Positions 7,410 to 16,693 of a stretch of 64,000 nt of DNA are shown here, one piece after another (the stretch's first letter is position 1; each line of letters starts with the position of its first letter). A program made the position numbers and the translations under genes. Where the stretch lies: NCBI RefSeq assembly GCF_042466115.1, contig NZ_JAXHBQ010000001.1, forward strand, positions 62,001 to 126,000. The letters run 5' to 3'. The DNA comes from SW4 sp042466115. GTDB lineage: Bacteria > Pseudomonadota > Alphaproteobacteria > Rhodobacterales > Rhodobacteraceae. The notes under the pieces are model-generated. The model made no database searches. It saw only the letters and a program-made list of their open reading frames with translations, and had not been told where the DNA came from.

Positions 7410-10400
7410 TCAGTGTTGCACGCGAATGGACTTGATTTCAAAGGGTTCGAAATCAAGGCCGACATCGCGCCCCGTATGGGGGATGCGCTTTTGATCGACT
7501 TCGAGGAAATCGGTCACATGCACCGTTCCGATATCAAACCCGAAACGCAAAGTCGCTGACGTCTTTTGTCCGTTCGATTCAAATATCCTGACGATGGAAC
7601 CAGCACGATCGTCTGCGGGTTTGAGCGTTTCGACGATGACGTTCGGCGCGCTGGACACCACAAACGGGGCATCTAATGCCGCGTGGCCGGGCCCTTTCGG
7701 GATCACGCGCAACGGCGCGTTCAGGTCATAGGCCGCGCAGTTCAAAACAGCCGGATCGGCCCTAGGGATCGGCAACAGGCTGTAGGTAAATGCGTGGTGC
7801 CCCTGATCAGCCTGCGGATCAGGTGACGTGGAGGATTTGATCAGCGTGATCCGCATCGTCGTGTCGCGCACGTCATAGCCGTATTTGCAGTCATTGAGCA
7901 GGGCCACGGCATAGTCCCTGTCGGCCAACTGCGCCCACTTTTGTGCCGGAACTTCAAAGCGGGCCGCGTCAAAGGGCGTGTCGCGGGTGGTCGCGCGTTC
8001 CACAACGCCCCACTGCGTGTCAAACTGTGCCATTGGGGCGGTTATGGCGACCGGGAAGGCGGCCTTGAGCAGGACATGCTGTTCGTGCCACTCCACCGTG
8101 GTGTCGAAATCAATGCGGTTGGAATGTGCGGCCAGCCGGATGTCCTGCATAATCGTGCTGGAACGCCATTTGATCGTGACACGCAGGCTGGCCCGCAGCG
8201 GTCCGGCCTCGATAATCTCAAGCGAAGTTTCACCCATCACATCGTCCTGACGGTCCTCGAATGACGGGTCGATATCCCAAGCGTCCCAACAGATCGGGCG
8301 GTCCTCGAAGGCCACCAGCTGGTTGCCCAAGGCACCTTTTTGCAGCACCTCCTTGCCGGTTGCTTTGTCGTGGATGCGTGTCAGCCGGCCTGTGCCATCA
8401 ACCGTGACCTGCAACGTGGCGTTTTCCAACACAAAGCCTGCATCTGTTGCGCGACAAGTGGCGGGTATCTGGGTTGGTATCGCATTTGCCAATGGCGTGA
8501 CCGAGTAGGCGGGCAGGGCGTCAAACAACGCCAGCGTTCCGCCCTCGGTCGGTTGTCCGTTTGCGATGTCCGCGCCCGTGATCAACGCCAGACGCGCACC
8601 GCTTACGGGCGATGTGTTCGCCAGCGCCGGTTCCTGCATCGCCAGAACATCCGCGGCGGCTGCAGACGCGGCCCCGGCCAGTTCCATAGTGCGGGTATAG
8701 TCCGCGCGGGCATCGTCAAAAACCTGCGCGACCGATGTGCCTGTCACGATATCGTGGAACTGGTTAAGGCACAGCAACTGCCAGGCTTCGGTCAGATCGG
8801 GGGAAAGGCCAGCCATCGCAGAGAGTGCTTCGGCCTCGTGCAGGGCCCATTCCGCCTTGCGGTTGGCGCGCTTGATCCAGCCTTGGGATGTGTAAACGCC
8901 CCTGTGGCCCTCCATATAATGTTCGCCCACATGCACGGGAAGGTCAGTGGCTGCCGCTTCGATCGCCTCAAACGCCGCGCGCACAGTGCTCATCCTGAAA
9001 CGCGGCATTCCGGGCATATCGGCATAGGCGTGGCCCTTGGCCAGCAACGCCTCGGTCGGGCCGCCGCCGCCGTCACCATAGCCATAGCAGATCGGCAGAT
9101 CGCGCACCTGATCCTGTGTCGTTGAGCGATCCCAGGTCCCGTAAACCTCGTAGGCGCTAAGATCGCTTTTGTAGTTGGTCGGGAAGGGCAGATATTGCAC
9201 GTCACGCGGGGTGGTCAGCACATGGGCCAGCACGCGGCTGCCATCCAGCCCTTCCCAGTTGTGGCTGGAGGAGGCCACCGGATTGATCTGATTCCAGTTC
9301 AGCTTGTTCGTTGCGAACCATTTCAGGCCCGCATGGCGCATAAGCTGGGGAATTTGCGCGGGAAACCCGAATGTGTCGGGCAACCACAGGACCGGCGTTT
9401 CAACATCGCCGAATGTGTCACGAAAATAGCGGCGGCCAAGGGTCAGCTGGCGCACGAGCGCTTCGGGGCCGGGGATGTTCAGGTCCGGCTCGACCCACAT
9501 GCCGCCCATGACCTCCCAGCGCCCTTCGGCCACACGGGCTTTGATCTGGTCAAAGATCGCTGGATAATCCGCCTGCATCATGGCGTAAAGCTGGGGTTGG
9601 GAATGCGAGAAGTGATAATCGGGATCAACTTCCATCAGGCGCAATACGTTCGAGCAGGTGCGTGCGTTCTTGAGGCGCGTTTGCGCAATCGGCCAGAGAT
9701 AGGCGATGTCGATATGGGCGTGGCCAATGCCATGCAGGGTCACATCCAGCGGATCGCCTGCCGCGGCCTTGCCCTGTTCCAGGGTGGCCAATGCGGCGGC
9801 GGCCGTTTCATAAAGCGCATCCCCCAAAGGCGCGCGGGTATCAAGCACCTTGAACGCGTCATCAAGTGCGGCCAGCAGTTTCTGATGCACGGGATCATCC
9901 GGCGCGAGCACCGACACCGTATCCAGCATTGTTTGCGCAAGGGTGTGGAACGCCAGCAAGGTCGGATCACGTTCCACGATCGCGGGGGTGCCCATGAACA
10001 GCTTGGCCTTGCTTGTCGGATCCGGCGGCCAGTCGGTGTGGCCCGTCCAGCCCTGAAGCGACAGCACATGCTGCTTGCCGTCCGCAAGTGCGCCGTCCAG
10101 TTGGATGGTGTGGTGATAGCGATCTGCCGATGCGACGGGGCGTTCGTCAATGTGCACCAGTGCTTCGGGGTGGTTAAAGATATCGCCCAGGACCCCAAGC
10201 GGAAGGTGCAGCACGATTTTGTCAGCGTCCCAGCCATCTGGCGCCGCAAAGCTGCTTTTGAGGATGAAGTTCAGGTCGGTCTGGCCCCAGTAGCTTTGGT
10301 GCGGGATTTCCGCCCAGCCGGTCGGATCGGCGCAGATCGGGGCGTCAACCGTGGCCGCCGCAAGGGGGAGCAGCCGGAACGGCGGCAAGGGTTGGCGTTT

Positions 10401-10475
10401 GCGGTGCACATAGGGCGCAATCAGCGTCAGGCGCTGTGCGATCTTTTCGACTGTGAAGGGCCAGCGTCCACTCAT
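7410..10475 (-). CDS. Alpha-mannosidase, glycoside hydrolase family 38
   Basis: A 1021-residue protein, the usual length for class II/cytosolic (Ams1-like) alpha-mannosidases. The N-terminal roughly 230 residues match the ancillary domain of that group. The catalytic domain contains GHAHIDIAYLWP (metal ligands His252 and Asp256 region) and LWLPDTFGFPAQ, whose Asp at about residue 366 is the expected nucleophile. The middle and C-terminal beta domains follow. There is no signal peptide, so it should act in the cytoplasm on imported oligosaccharides. Its ATG overlaps the stop codon of the ABC ATPase gene (TGATG), so it is the last gene of the importer operon. Substrate preference (alpha-mannoside linkage, mannosylglycerate or other) cannot be read from sequence. 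Confidence 0.9.
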   Translation of the reverse strand: MSGRWPFTVEKIAQRLTLIAPYVHRKRQPLPPFRLLPLAAATVDAPICADPTGWAEIPHQSYWGQTDLNFILKSSFAAPDGWDADKIVLHLPLGVLGDIFNHPEALVHIDERPVASADRYHHTIQLDGALADGKQHVLSLQGWTGHTDWPPDPTSKAKLFMGTPAIVERDPTLLAFHTLAQTMLDTVSVLAPDDPVHQKLLAALDDAFKVLDTRAPLGDALYETAAAALATLEQGKAAAGDPLDVTLHGIGHAHIDIAYLWPIAQTRLKNARTCSNVLRLMEVDPDYHFSHSQPQLYAMMQADYPAIFDQIKARVAEGRWEVMGGMWVEPDLNIPGPEALVRQLTLGRRYFRDTFGDVETPVLWLPDTFGFPAQIPQLMRHAGLKWFATNKLNWNQINPVASSSHNWEGLDGSRVLAHVLTTPRDVQYLPFPTNYKSDLSAYEVYGTWDRSTTQDQVRDLPICYGYGDGGGGPTEALLAKGHAYADMPGMPRFRMSTVRAAFEAIEAAATDLPVHVGEHYMEGHRGVYTSQGWIKRANRKAEWALHEAEALSAMAGLSPDLTEAWQLLCLNQFHDIVTGTSVAQVFDDARADYTRTMELAGAASAAAADVLAMQEPALANTSPVSGARLALITGADIANGQPTEGGTLALFDALPAYSVTPLANAIPTQIPATCRATDAGFVLENATLQVTVDGTGRLTRIHDKATGKEVLQKGALGNQLVAFEDRPICWDAWDIDPSFEDRQDDVMGETSLEIIEAGPLRASLRVTIKWRSSTIMQDIRLAAHSNRIDFDTTVEWHEQHVLLKAAFPVAITAPMAQFDTQWGVVERATTRDTPFDAARFEVPAQKWAQLADRDYAVALLNDCKYGYDVRDTTMRITLIKSSTSPDPQADQGHHAFTYSLLPIPRADPAVLNCAAYDLNAPLRVIPKGPGHAALDAPFVVSSAPNVIVETLKPADDRAGSIVRIFESNGQKTSATLRFGFDIGTVHVTDFLEVDQKRIPHTGRDVGLDFEPFEIKSIRVQH

Positions 10476-12214
10476 CAGCGCGCGGTTTCCTGGACCAGAT
10501 CAAAGCCCGGCACGCCACCGCGATAGACGGATGCGGTTTGCGCGGCCTCGGCCTCGAGTTTCGTCGGGTCCCAATCGCTGCGCCCATCGCCCCAACTGCG
10601 GTCCAGATCGGGCCAGGGGATGCTGTCGATCAGCAGCTTGGTATAGGGGTGTTGCGGTGCGCCGATCACGTCCTTGGGTGGGCCTGCCTCGACCACATGC
10701 CCCTTGAACAGCACCATCACATAGTCGCTGACGTGATAGGCGGTGGCCAGATCATGGGTGATGTAAAGGATTGAAATCCCGTATTTATCCTTGAGATCAT
10801 AGATATTCGACAGGATCGAGGCGCGCAGCGAAGCATCCACCATGCTGACGGGTTCATCAGCGATCAGCAACTTGGGCGACAGCATCAATGCCCGCGCCAC
10901 CACAAGACGCTGGCGCTGACCGCCCGACAATTGGTGCGGATAGCGGTTCAGCACCAGATCGGGATCAAGGCCGACCGCATCGCAAGCCTCTTCCATCGCC
11001 CGCTGGGTGTGGGCAGCCCCTTGGGACAGACCAAACTGTTTGAACGGGAATTTCAAGGCATGGTTCACGCGGTAAAACGGGTTGAAGCAGGCATAGGGGT
11101 CCTGGAACACGGCCTGCACGTTCTTGCGAAAATCAAGGCTTTGTGCGGCGCTCATTGCGGCCACGTCCTGCCCTTCAAACAATACGCGCCCCTGACTGGG
11201 CGGGTTAAAGCCCAGCATGATCGACCCCATCGTCGATTTTCCCGAACCAGACTGCCCGACGATGGAAATGATCTGCGGCGTGTCCCCTTGCAGTGTAAAC
11301 GACATCGGATGCAGCGCTGTGACGGCGCCATAATCCTTGCGCACATTTTCGAACCGCAAAAGCGGTTCTTGCGTGCCACGTGCGGGCGCATCGGCGCGGG
11401 CATCGGGGTTGAGGAAACTTTCACCGCCAACCAGCGGCACCGACGAGATCAGATCGCGTGTGTAGGGGTGTTCGGGCGCTTGCAGGATTTGCTGCACCGT
11501 GCCGTGTTCGACCAGTTCACCGTCTTTCAAAACGGCCAGTTCATCGACGGTTTGCGCCATCAGCCCCATGTCATGCCCGATCAGCATCAGGCCCGATCCG
11601 ATCTGCCCCTGAATATCCTTGAGGGTCTGCATGACCTGGCGCTGCGTCACCACATCCAGTGCCGAGGTCGGTTCGTCCGCGATGATCAATTCGGGGTTCA
11701 AGATGATGCCCATGGCGATGCAGACGCGTTGTTTCATGCCGCCCGACAGTTCGTGCGGGTAAAGCTGGCCGGTATGCACCGGCAGACCAACGCTTTGCAG
11801 CGCCCCGTCAGAGCGGCGTTTCAATTCGGCGCGGTCCTTGTGCCCTTCATGGGCAATGATCCCGTCCCACATCTGCGGTTCGACCCGCATCACGGGGTTC
11901 AGTGAATTCATCGCGCCCTGCGGGATATAGGCAACGCGCGACAGGCGGGTCTTGCGCATTTCTTCTTCGGAGAGTGCAAGAATGTTGGTGCCGCCCAGAT
12001 CAATTGTGCCACCCGACACGCGGCCCGGTTCGGCCAGCATTTGCATCACCGCCAGCGCGGTCGTGGTCTTGCCCGAACCACTTTCGCCGATGAACCCGAC
12101 GCGACGACCCTTGTGGATATCAAGCGACAGCGCTTTGACCGCCTGCACGATCCCTTGCGGTGTGGGAAATTCAATCGACAGATCACGCAGGGTCAGGACA
12201 GGTTTATCGGTCAT
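10475..12214 (-). CDS. Fused double ATP-binding protein of oligopeptide-type ABC importer (DppD-DppF fusion)
   Basis: 579 residues holding two complete ATPase domains. The first has Walker A GESGSGKTTTA, signature LSGGMKQR and Walker B LIIADEPTSALD; the second has GQSGSGKST, LSGGQRQR and LLIADEPVSMVD. In classical Dpp/Opp systems these are two proteins; the fused form is common in alphaproteobacteria. The C-terminus of each half carries the HPYT motif of the oligopeptide_HPY extension. It energises the two permeases encoded just upstream (ATGA overlap at 12211-12214). Given the mannosidase and binding protein in the same operon, the cargo is likely a saccharide rather than a peptide, which is inference. 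Confidence 0.92.
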   Translation of the reverse strand: MTDKPVLTLRDLSIEFPTPQGIVQAVKALSLDIHKGRRVGFIGESGSGKTTTALAVMQMLAEPGRVSGGTIDLGGTNILALSEEEMRKTRLSRVAYIPQGAMNSLNPVMRVEPQMWDGIIAHEGHKDRAELKRRSDGALQSVGLPVHTGQLYPHELSGGMKQRVCIAMGIILNPELIIADEPTSALDVVTQRQVMQTLKDIQGQIGSGLMLIGHDMGLMAQTVDELAVLKDGELVEHGTVQQILQAPEHPYTRDLISSVPLVGGESFLNPDARADAPARGTQEPLLRFENVRKDYGAVTALHPMSFTLQGDTPQIISIVGQSGSGKSTMGSIMLGFNPPSQGRVLFEGQDVAAMSAAQSLDFRKNVQAVFQDPYACFNPFYRVNHALKFPFKQFGLSQGAAHTQRAMEEACDAVGLDPDLVLNRYPHQLSGGQRQRLVVARALMLSPKLLIADEPVSMVDASLRASILSNIYDLKDKYGISILYITHDLATAYHVSDYVMVLFKGHVVEAGPPKDVIGAPQHPYTKLLIDSIPWPDLDRSWGDGRSDWDPTKLEAEAAQTASVYRGGVPGFDLVQETAR

Positions 12215-13143
12215 GATAGCTTCCTCAGCCGCGGGTTCGAGACCTCATCAAGGCCAAGATTGATCAGTAACAGACCAATGAAAATCACCCCGAGCAGCAG
12301 CGTTGGCAAGCCCCACCACCACCACAGGTTCTGGATCAGCGCGCCGGCGTTGATCGCCTCGTAGATGGTGCGCCCCAGTGTCGGGATGCGCTGTGGTCCA
12401 AGACCAAGCACTTCGAGGCCGACAGCCGTCACAATCGAGGTGGTGACCGAAGCGATGAAAGACCCGAACAGATAGGGCACAAGGTTGGGCATCATCTCGC
12501 GGAACATGATGTGGGTCGTGGACGCGCCGGACAATTGCGCCATCTGCACATAGCCAGATTGCTTCATCGACAGCACCTGCGCGCGGATCAGGCGGGTGGG
12601 CGATTGCCACACAAAACCTGCGATCAGCAAGGCCATCATCGTCAGCGTCACATCGCCAAAGGCCGATTGAAACACCACAAGGATCAAGAGCGGCGGGATC
12701 GTGATCATCACGTCCGCACCGACGCGGATCACATCATCCGTGCGCCCGCCAAGGAAACCGGCGGAAAAGCCAAGAAAAATGCCGATGGACATGCCGATAA
12801 GGCTGGCCAGCAACCCGACAAACAAGGTGTTGGGCGCGCCGACGATGATCATCGCCAGCATGTCGCGCCCGCCACCATCGGTGCCGATGGGATGATCCCA
12901 GATACCCGGTTGGCGGCGCAGGTTTTCAAAGCCCACGGGCGGCAGTTTCAACGGGCTGGAGCCGGTAAAAACCAGATCGAGGTTCCACAGGATGCGCCCG
13001 ACGATACCAATCGCGATGATGGCGAGCAGCAGCCCCAAACCCCAGATCAGTTTCGGGTTCATCCAGGGGTTATCAAACCGTCGGATACGGCGGGCCTGCC
13101 GCTTTTGCGCGCGGGTCGGGGAGATGTTGTCGGTGCTGGTCAT
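12211..13143 (-). CDS. ABC transporter permease (DppC/OppC family)
   Basis: The 310-residue inner-membrane protein has an N-terminal cytoplasmic tail, a first membrane span (LIWGLGLLLAIIAIGIVG), a periplasmic segment with HPIGTDGGGRDMLA typical of DppC, then further spans. The EAA-type coupling loop (AQLSGASTTHIMFREMMPN) contacts the ATPase. It pairs with the DppB-type permease at 13145-14155; only one base separates the genes. An odd WWWWG run occurs near the C-terminus. It forms half of the channel through which the bound substrate enters the cytoplasm. Confidence 0.9.
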   Translation of the reverse strand: MTSTDNISPTRAQKRQARRIRRFDNPWMNPKLIWGLGLLLAIIAIGIVGRILWNLDLVFTGSSPLKLPPVGFENLRRQPGIWDHPIGTDGGGRDMLAMIIVGAPNTLFVGLLASLIGMSIGIFLGFSAGFLGGRTDDVIRVGADVMITIPPLLILVVFQSAFGDVTLTMMALLIAGFVWQSPTRLIRAQVLSMKQSGYVQMAQLSGASTTHIMFREMMPNLVPYLFGSFIASVTTSIVTAVGLEVLGLGPQRIPTLGRTIYEAINAGALIQNLWWWWGLPTLLLGVIFIGLLLINLGLDEVSNPRLRKLS

Positions 13144-13144
13144 G

Positions 13145-14155
13145 TCATGCGACCTCGTGCCGGATGCGGGGATCTATGAACGGATAAAGCAGATCGACAA
13201 GGAACACCGACAGGGCCGTGATCAGGATAATGACAAAGCTGACCCCCTGAATGACAGGGAAATCCTGGTTGAGGATCGCGTCATAAAGCAGCTTGCCCAT
13301 GCCGTTATAGGCAAAGATGCGTTCGACCAGAACCTGCCCCGCGATCAGCAGCCCGATCTTGAGGGCAAAGGCGGTGATCTGCGGCAGGATCGCGTTGCGG
13401 ATCATGTAGCGATAAAGGATATAGCGCGGACGCAGCCCCTTGGCCTCGGCCAGTTTGACATAGTCTTCGCCCTGCACGCCGATCATCAGCCCGCGCATCC
13501 CCAAGGCCCAGAAACCGAAGGTGACGACCACAATGGACAGCGCGGGCAGGAAACCGTGGTGCAAAACGGATTGCACGAAAGCCCACGTCCAGCCCGGTTC
13601 GACAAAGATGGAGTAGGCGCCCGTCAGCGGGAACCATTGCAGCTTGGCGGCGAAAATCCACATGAGTAGCAGGCCGGACAGGATTGGCGGGATCGAGGTA
13701 AATACCATTGCTGCGGGTATCGCGACCTTGACCAGTTTGGGCGACCTTTCCCAGACCATCAACGCGCCCAGCAGGTTGCCGATGAAAAAGGTGATCAGCA
13801 GCGACAGGATCATCAGCCCCATCGTCCAGGGCAGGGCGTTCAGGATCAGTGTGGAAACAGGTGTCGGGAAGGCGGCCGTCGATAGGCCGAAATCAAATAC
13901 CAGTGCACCGCTTATGTATTTGAAATACTGCACCAAAAGCGGCTGGTCGATCCCCATGTTGGCGCGCAGTTGTGCCAGGATTTCCTCGGAGTTCGCGACC
14001 GAACCGGCGCCCGATGCCATCCGCCCCAGCGCAATTTCGGCAGGGTCCACGGGCGACAGGCGCGGGATGATCCAGATGATCGTTGCGGCGATCAGGATCG
14101 TCAGCACGAACGTTACAAGCCGGTTGATCAGATATGATCTGGGTATGCGTCCCAT
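13145..14155 (-). CDS. ABC transporter permease (DppB/OppB family)
   Basis: 336 residues with an N-terminal hydrophobic span (LVTFVLTILIAATIIWIIP), the DppB feature of a following periplasmic region (RANMGIDQPLLVQYF), and five further spans. The coupling loop VKLAEAKGLRPRYILYRYMIRNAILP is the EAA motif. A GGGAGG ribosome site precedes the ATG at 14155. It lies between the binding-protein gene and the second permease, all leftward. It completes the heteromeric importer channel. The inducing substrate is unknown. Confidence 0.9.
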   Translation of the reverse strand: MGRIPRSYLINRLVTFVLTILIAATIIWIIPRLSPVDPAEIALGRMASGAGSVANSEEILAQLRANMGIDQPLLVQYFKYISGALVFDFGLSTAAFPTPVSTLILNALPWTMGLMILSLLITFFIGNLLGALMVWERSPKLVKVAIPAAMVFTSIPPILSGLLLMWIFAAKLQWFPLTGAYSIFVEPGWTWAFVQSVLHHGFLPALSIVVVTFGFWALGMRGLMIGVQGEDYVKLAEAKGLRPRYILYRYMIRNAILPQITAFALKIGLLIAGQVLVERIFAYNGMGKLLYDAILNQDFPVIQGVSFVIILITALSVFLVDLLYPFIDPRIRHEVA

Positions 14156-14199
14156 TGCCTTGCCTCCCTATCGGGGCATTTCGAAAATCGGAAAGAAGA

Positions 14200-14221
14200 G
14201 CGGCGGGTCGTGCCCCGCCGC
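14200..14221 (-). terminator. Intercistronic hairpin behind the binding-protein gene
   Basis: A perfect 8-bp inverted repeat, GCGGCGGG/CCCGCCGC with a 6-nt loop, lies 15 bases after the binding-protein stop codon and before the first permease gene. Such hairpins after binding-protein genes commonly protect the upstream mRNA or attenuate read-through, giving excess binding protein. There is no T-tract, so full termination is unlikely. Confidence 0.55.
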
Positions 14222-14236
14222 CCCGTGGGAGGCGTT

Positions 14237-15964
14237 TTAGTTACCAGCCGGTTCCAGATTGTGGATAATTTGGTGGGTGTGATTCCACCAGAAGAACGGG
14301 TGGTTGTAGTAGTTGTCAGCCGTGGGCCACCCCGTCCAATATGTCTCGTTCATGGGCAGCAGCTTGGCGGCCTGCACCAGCGGGATGAACGGCATTTCCG
14401 CGTCCAGATGCGCGTAGGCTTCTGCAACCAGACCGGGGATTTCTGCGTCACCCAACGAACGGGCAGCGATGTCGGCCATGAAGGCGGAATAAGCCTCGGC
14501 TGCGGGTCCGTCCCAACGCGCGGTGTTGTTGAAGCCGGGGCTGCGTTCGCCAACCGGCACCACATCAGCGACCGTATAACGCCCCATCGACGCCCAGGGT
14601 TCGTTCACCGATCCGCAAGACAGCCAGCTATAGGACATCTCGTAAGCGCCAAATGGCAGGACTTCACCCCAGAACACGCCATTTTCCACAGGCACGGCGC
14701 GGGCATCAATTCCGGCGCGCTGCAACTGTTCAACAATCACATCAATCGTGCGGGTATATTCAGTCGAAGCCGAATTGACATGGATATTCACCGAAAGGGT
14801 TTCGCCGTCCTTGGTATAGTAGTCACCGTCACGGGTGTAGCCTGCAGCTTCGATCAGCGCCTGACCACCGGCCACATCAGCAGCTGCGGGCAGGCCATAC
14901 CCGGCCTCGACCACGGCGTCGATGAACGGCGCCATTGATCCGTATTGCGCGAACATCGTGGAGCTCGCCTCGGTTGTGCCCTCGTAGGCGACGTTCACGA
15001 TCTGACTGCGATCAATGATATGGGCGACGGCCTTGCGCATATTCGCATCGTCCCAAGGTGCTACGGTCGTATTGATTTCCAACTGACGCGCACAGGGGTC
15101 GGCAGCCGCATAGGGATAATCGTCATACCATGCGATCACATTGGCGTTTTGCGCCTGAATGGCCTCGAAGGTGCCGATGGTGACGTTTTGCGCCGCATCA
15201 AGCTGATCGGATGCGATCAACTGCGCACGGCTTTCCTCGCCGCCCGATTCAAGGAAGATCACACGCTGAGGCGCGGGCAAGTCCATGAAACCGGTCCTGG
15301 CCCCCCACCAATCATCGTTACGATCCCAGATTGCGCGGTTCGAGGTGGCCGAAGTGAAGGTGTATGGCCCCGTGCCGATGGGCGGGTAGAATGTGAAAGT
15401 CGCGGCGTCTTCGCCGGCCCAGATGTGTTCGGGCATGATCAGGAATGACCCGAAGATACGCACGCCAAAGTTTTCGACAATGAAACGCGGATTGGGGGCT
15501 TGCAGGGTAAAACGCACGGTCAGGTCATCGACTTTTTCGACGGATGCAACCTGTGCCTTGATGGTGGCGGCCTCGCGCGATGAAATCTCTTCGTTGGTCA
15601 TTGCCAGATTGACGGTAAAGATCACATCGTCGGCATTGAACGCCTCGCCATCGGACCATTCCACGCCGTCGCGCAGGGTGATGGTGAATTCGGTGCTGTC
15701 CGCGTTTTGCTCGAATCCGGTGGCAAGCCACGGGTCAATGTCGCCGCTACCGTAATTGAGGACAAAAAGCGGCTCCCACATGGTTTGGTGCGCGCCGTGC
15801 ATCCGCTTGGTGCCCGGAGTCATCCAGTTGAAATTTTCAGGGTCCTGGATCGTGCGATCAAGGTCAAAGATCACCGTGTTTTCGCGCGCGACATCCTGTG
15901 CGGATGCACCGGTCGCGACCAGCGCAAGCGCCGAAGTTGCAAGCAGGGTTTTCATCAGGTTCAT
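14237..15964 (-). CDS. ABC transporter substrate-binding protein (SBP_bac_5, oligopeptide/saccharide type)
   Basis: The start at 15964 is chosen for a GGGAGG box 9 bases upstream; it yields 575 residues with a clean Sec signal peptide (MNLMKTLLATSALALVATGASAQ, cleavage probably after AQ). The mature part shows family 5 features: WEPLFVLNYGSG, LRDGVEWSDGEAFNADDV and IGTGPYTFTSATSNRAIW, with a late WTGWP segment. It acts in the periplasm, capturing the ligand for the two permeases. Family 5 proteins bind peptides, nickel or oligosaccharides. The operon's GH38 enzyme points to a mannose-containing oligosaccharide or glycoside, by inference. Confidence 0.9.
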   Translation of the reverse strand: MNLMKTLLATSALALVATGASAQDVARENTVIFDLDRTIQDPENFNWMTPGTKRMHGAHQTMWEPLFVLNYGSGDIDPWLATGFEQNADSTEFTITLRDGVEWSDGEAFNADDVIFTVNLAMTNEEISSREAATIKAQVASVEKVDDLTVRFTLQAPNPRFIVENFGVRIFGSFLIMPEHIWAGEDAATFTFYPPIGTGPYTFTSATSNRAIWDRNDDWWGARTGFMDLPAPQRVIFLESGGEESRAQLIASDQLDAAQNVTIGTFEAIQAQNANVIAWYDDYPYAAADPCARQLEINTTVAPWDDANMRKAVAHIIDRSQIVNVAYEGTTEASSTMFAQYGSMAPFIDAVVEAGYGLPAAADVAGGQALIEAAGYTRDGDYYTKDGETLSVNIHVNSASTEYTRTIDVIVEQLQRAGIDARAVPVENGVFWGEVLPFGAYEMSYSWLSCGSVNEPWASMGRYTVADVVPVGERSPGFNNTARWDGPAAEAYSAFMADIAARSLGDAEIPGLVAEAYAHLDAEMPFIPLVQAAKLLPMNETYWTGWPTADNYYNHPFFWWNHTHQIIHNLEPAGN

Positions 15965-16012
15965 TTGGTCTTTCCTCCCAGAGATGGGCATTTAGCCCGT
16001 TGTTGTGCCCGC

Positions 16013-16693
16013 CTAGCGGGCGTAGTCCATGACCAGAACGCGGGTGCGATCGGGCAAGTCGTTCTTGGTGAGCGTGACAGTGTCGCCAAAGGCGAAATCA
16101 ACCTCGCTGGCCTCGTCAAAATGCGACAGGAATGTTTCGATCCAATGCAGGTTGCGCGGCTTGTAGGTCAGCGTGCGAAAATGCATCGGGATCACCAGCT
16201 TGGGTGCGGTTGCATCAATCAGGCGTTTGACCTCGTCCAGCCGCGTGGTGAAAACACCGCCCGCAAGGGTCAGCAGCACGTCAACACCTTGGAAAAACGC
16301 AACCTGTTTGTCGTTCAGGTCATTGCCCACATCGCCCATATGGCCGATCTGCATGCCGTCGACTTCGAACCGGTACATGGCGTTTGCACCGGGTTCATGC
16401 AGGGGGTGATCCGCGATCTCCATTGCCTCGACCGCGCGCACATCCAGTCCCGCAATCGTTTTGCGCCCGCCTTCGCGCACTGCATCAAGTGTGTTGAGCC
16501 AGACATGATCGCCCGGCACCAGATCATGGCGGCAGTGGGCACTGTCATCGTCCGAGGACGTCAGCACGATATCGGCTGGATCGTTCATCGGGGCGTAGCC
16601 AATCTCGTCGGGTGTATAAGGGTCGAGCGCAATACGCAGCCCGGCCGCCGAGGTGATCATAAACGCCGCCTGACCATACCACTTGATCTGCAT
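16013..16693 (-). CDS. MBL-fold metal-dependent hydrolase (UlaG-like)
   Basis: Starting at the ATG that overlaps the preceding stop codon (TGATG at 16691-16695), the protein has 226 residues. The first strand, MQIKWYGQAAFMI, is the standard opening of the Lactamase_B_3/UlaG group. The canonical HxHxDH motif is modified: TSSDDDSAHCRHD sits where it belongs. Downstream GHMGDVGND and the VIPMHFRT segment supply the usual late Asp and His ligands. It probably opens a lactone, ester or phosphate bond of an intermediate. It sits between the PhyH-type oxygenase and the ABC importer, so it is likely in the same operon. Confidence 0.7.
   Translation of the reverse strand: MQIKWYGQAAFMITSAAGLRIALDPYTPDEIGYAPMNDPADIVLTSSDDDSAHCRHDLVPGDHVWLNTLDAVREGGRKTIAGLDVRAVEAMEIADHPLHEPGANAMYRFEVDGMQIGHMGDVGNDLNDKQVAFFQGVDVLLTLAGGVFTTRLDEVKRLIDATAPKLVIPMHFRTLTYKPRNLHWIETFLSHFDEASEVDFAFGDTVTLTKNDLPDRTRVLVMDYAR

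Noticed and set aside
7410..10475. Mannosylglycerate hydrolase (MngB)
   Set aside because: Also GH38, but typically shorter and with a PTS partner; the roughly 1020-residue length and N-terminal domain fit Ams1-like alpha-mannosidase better.
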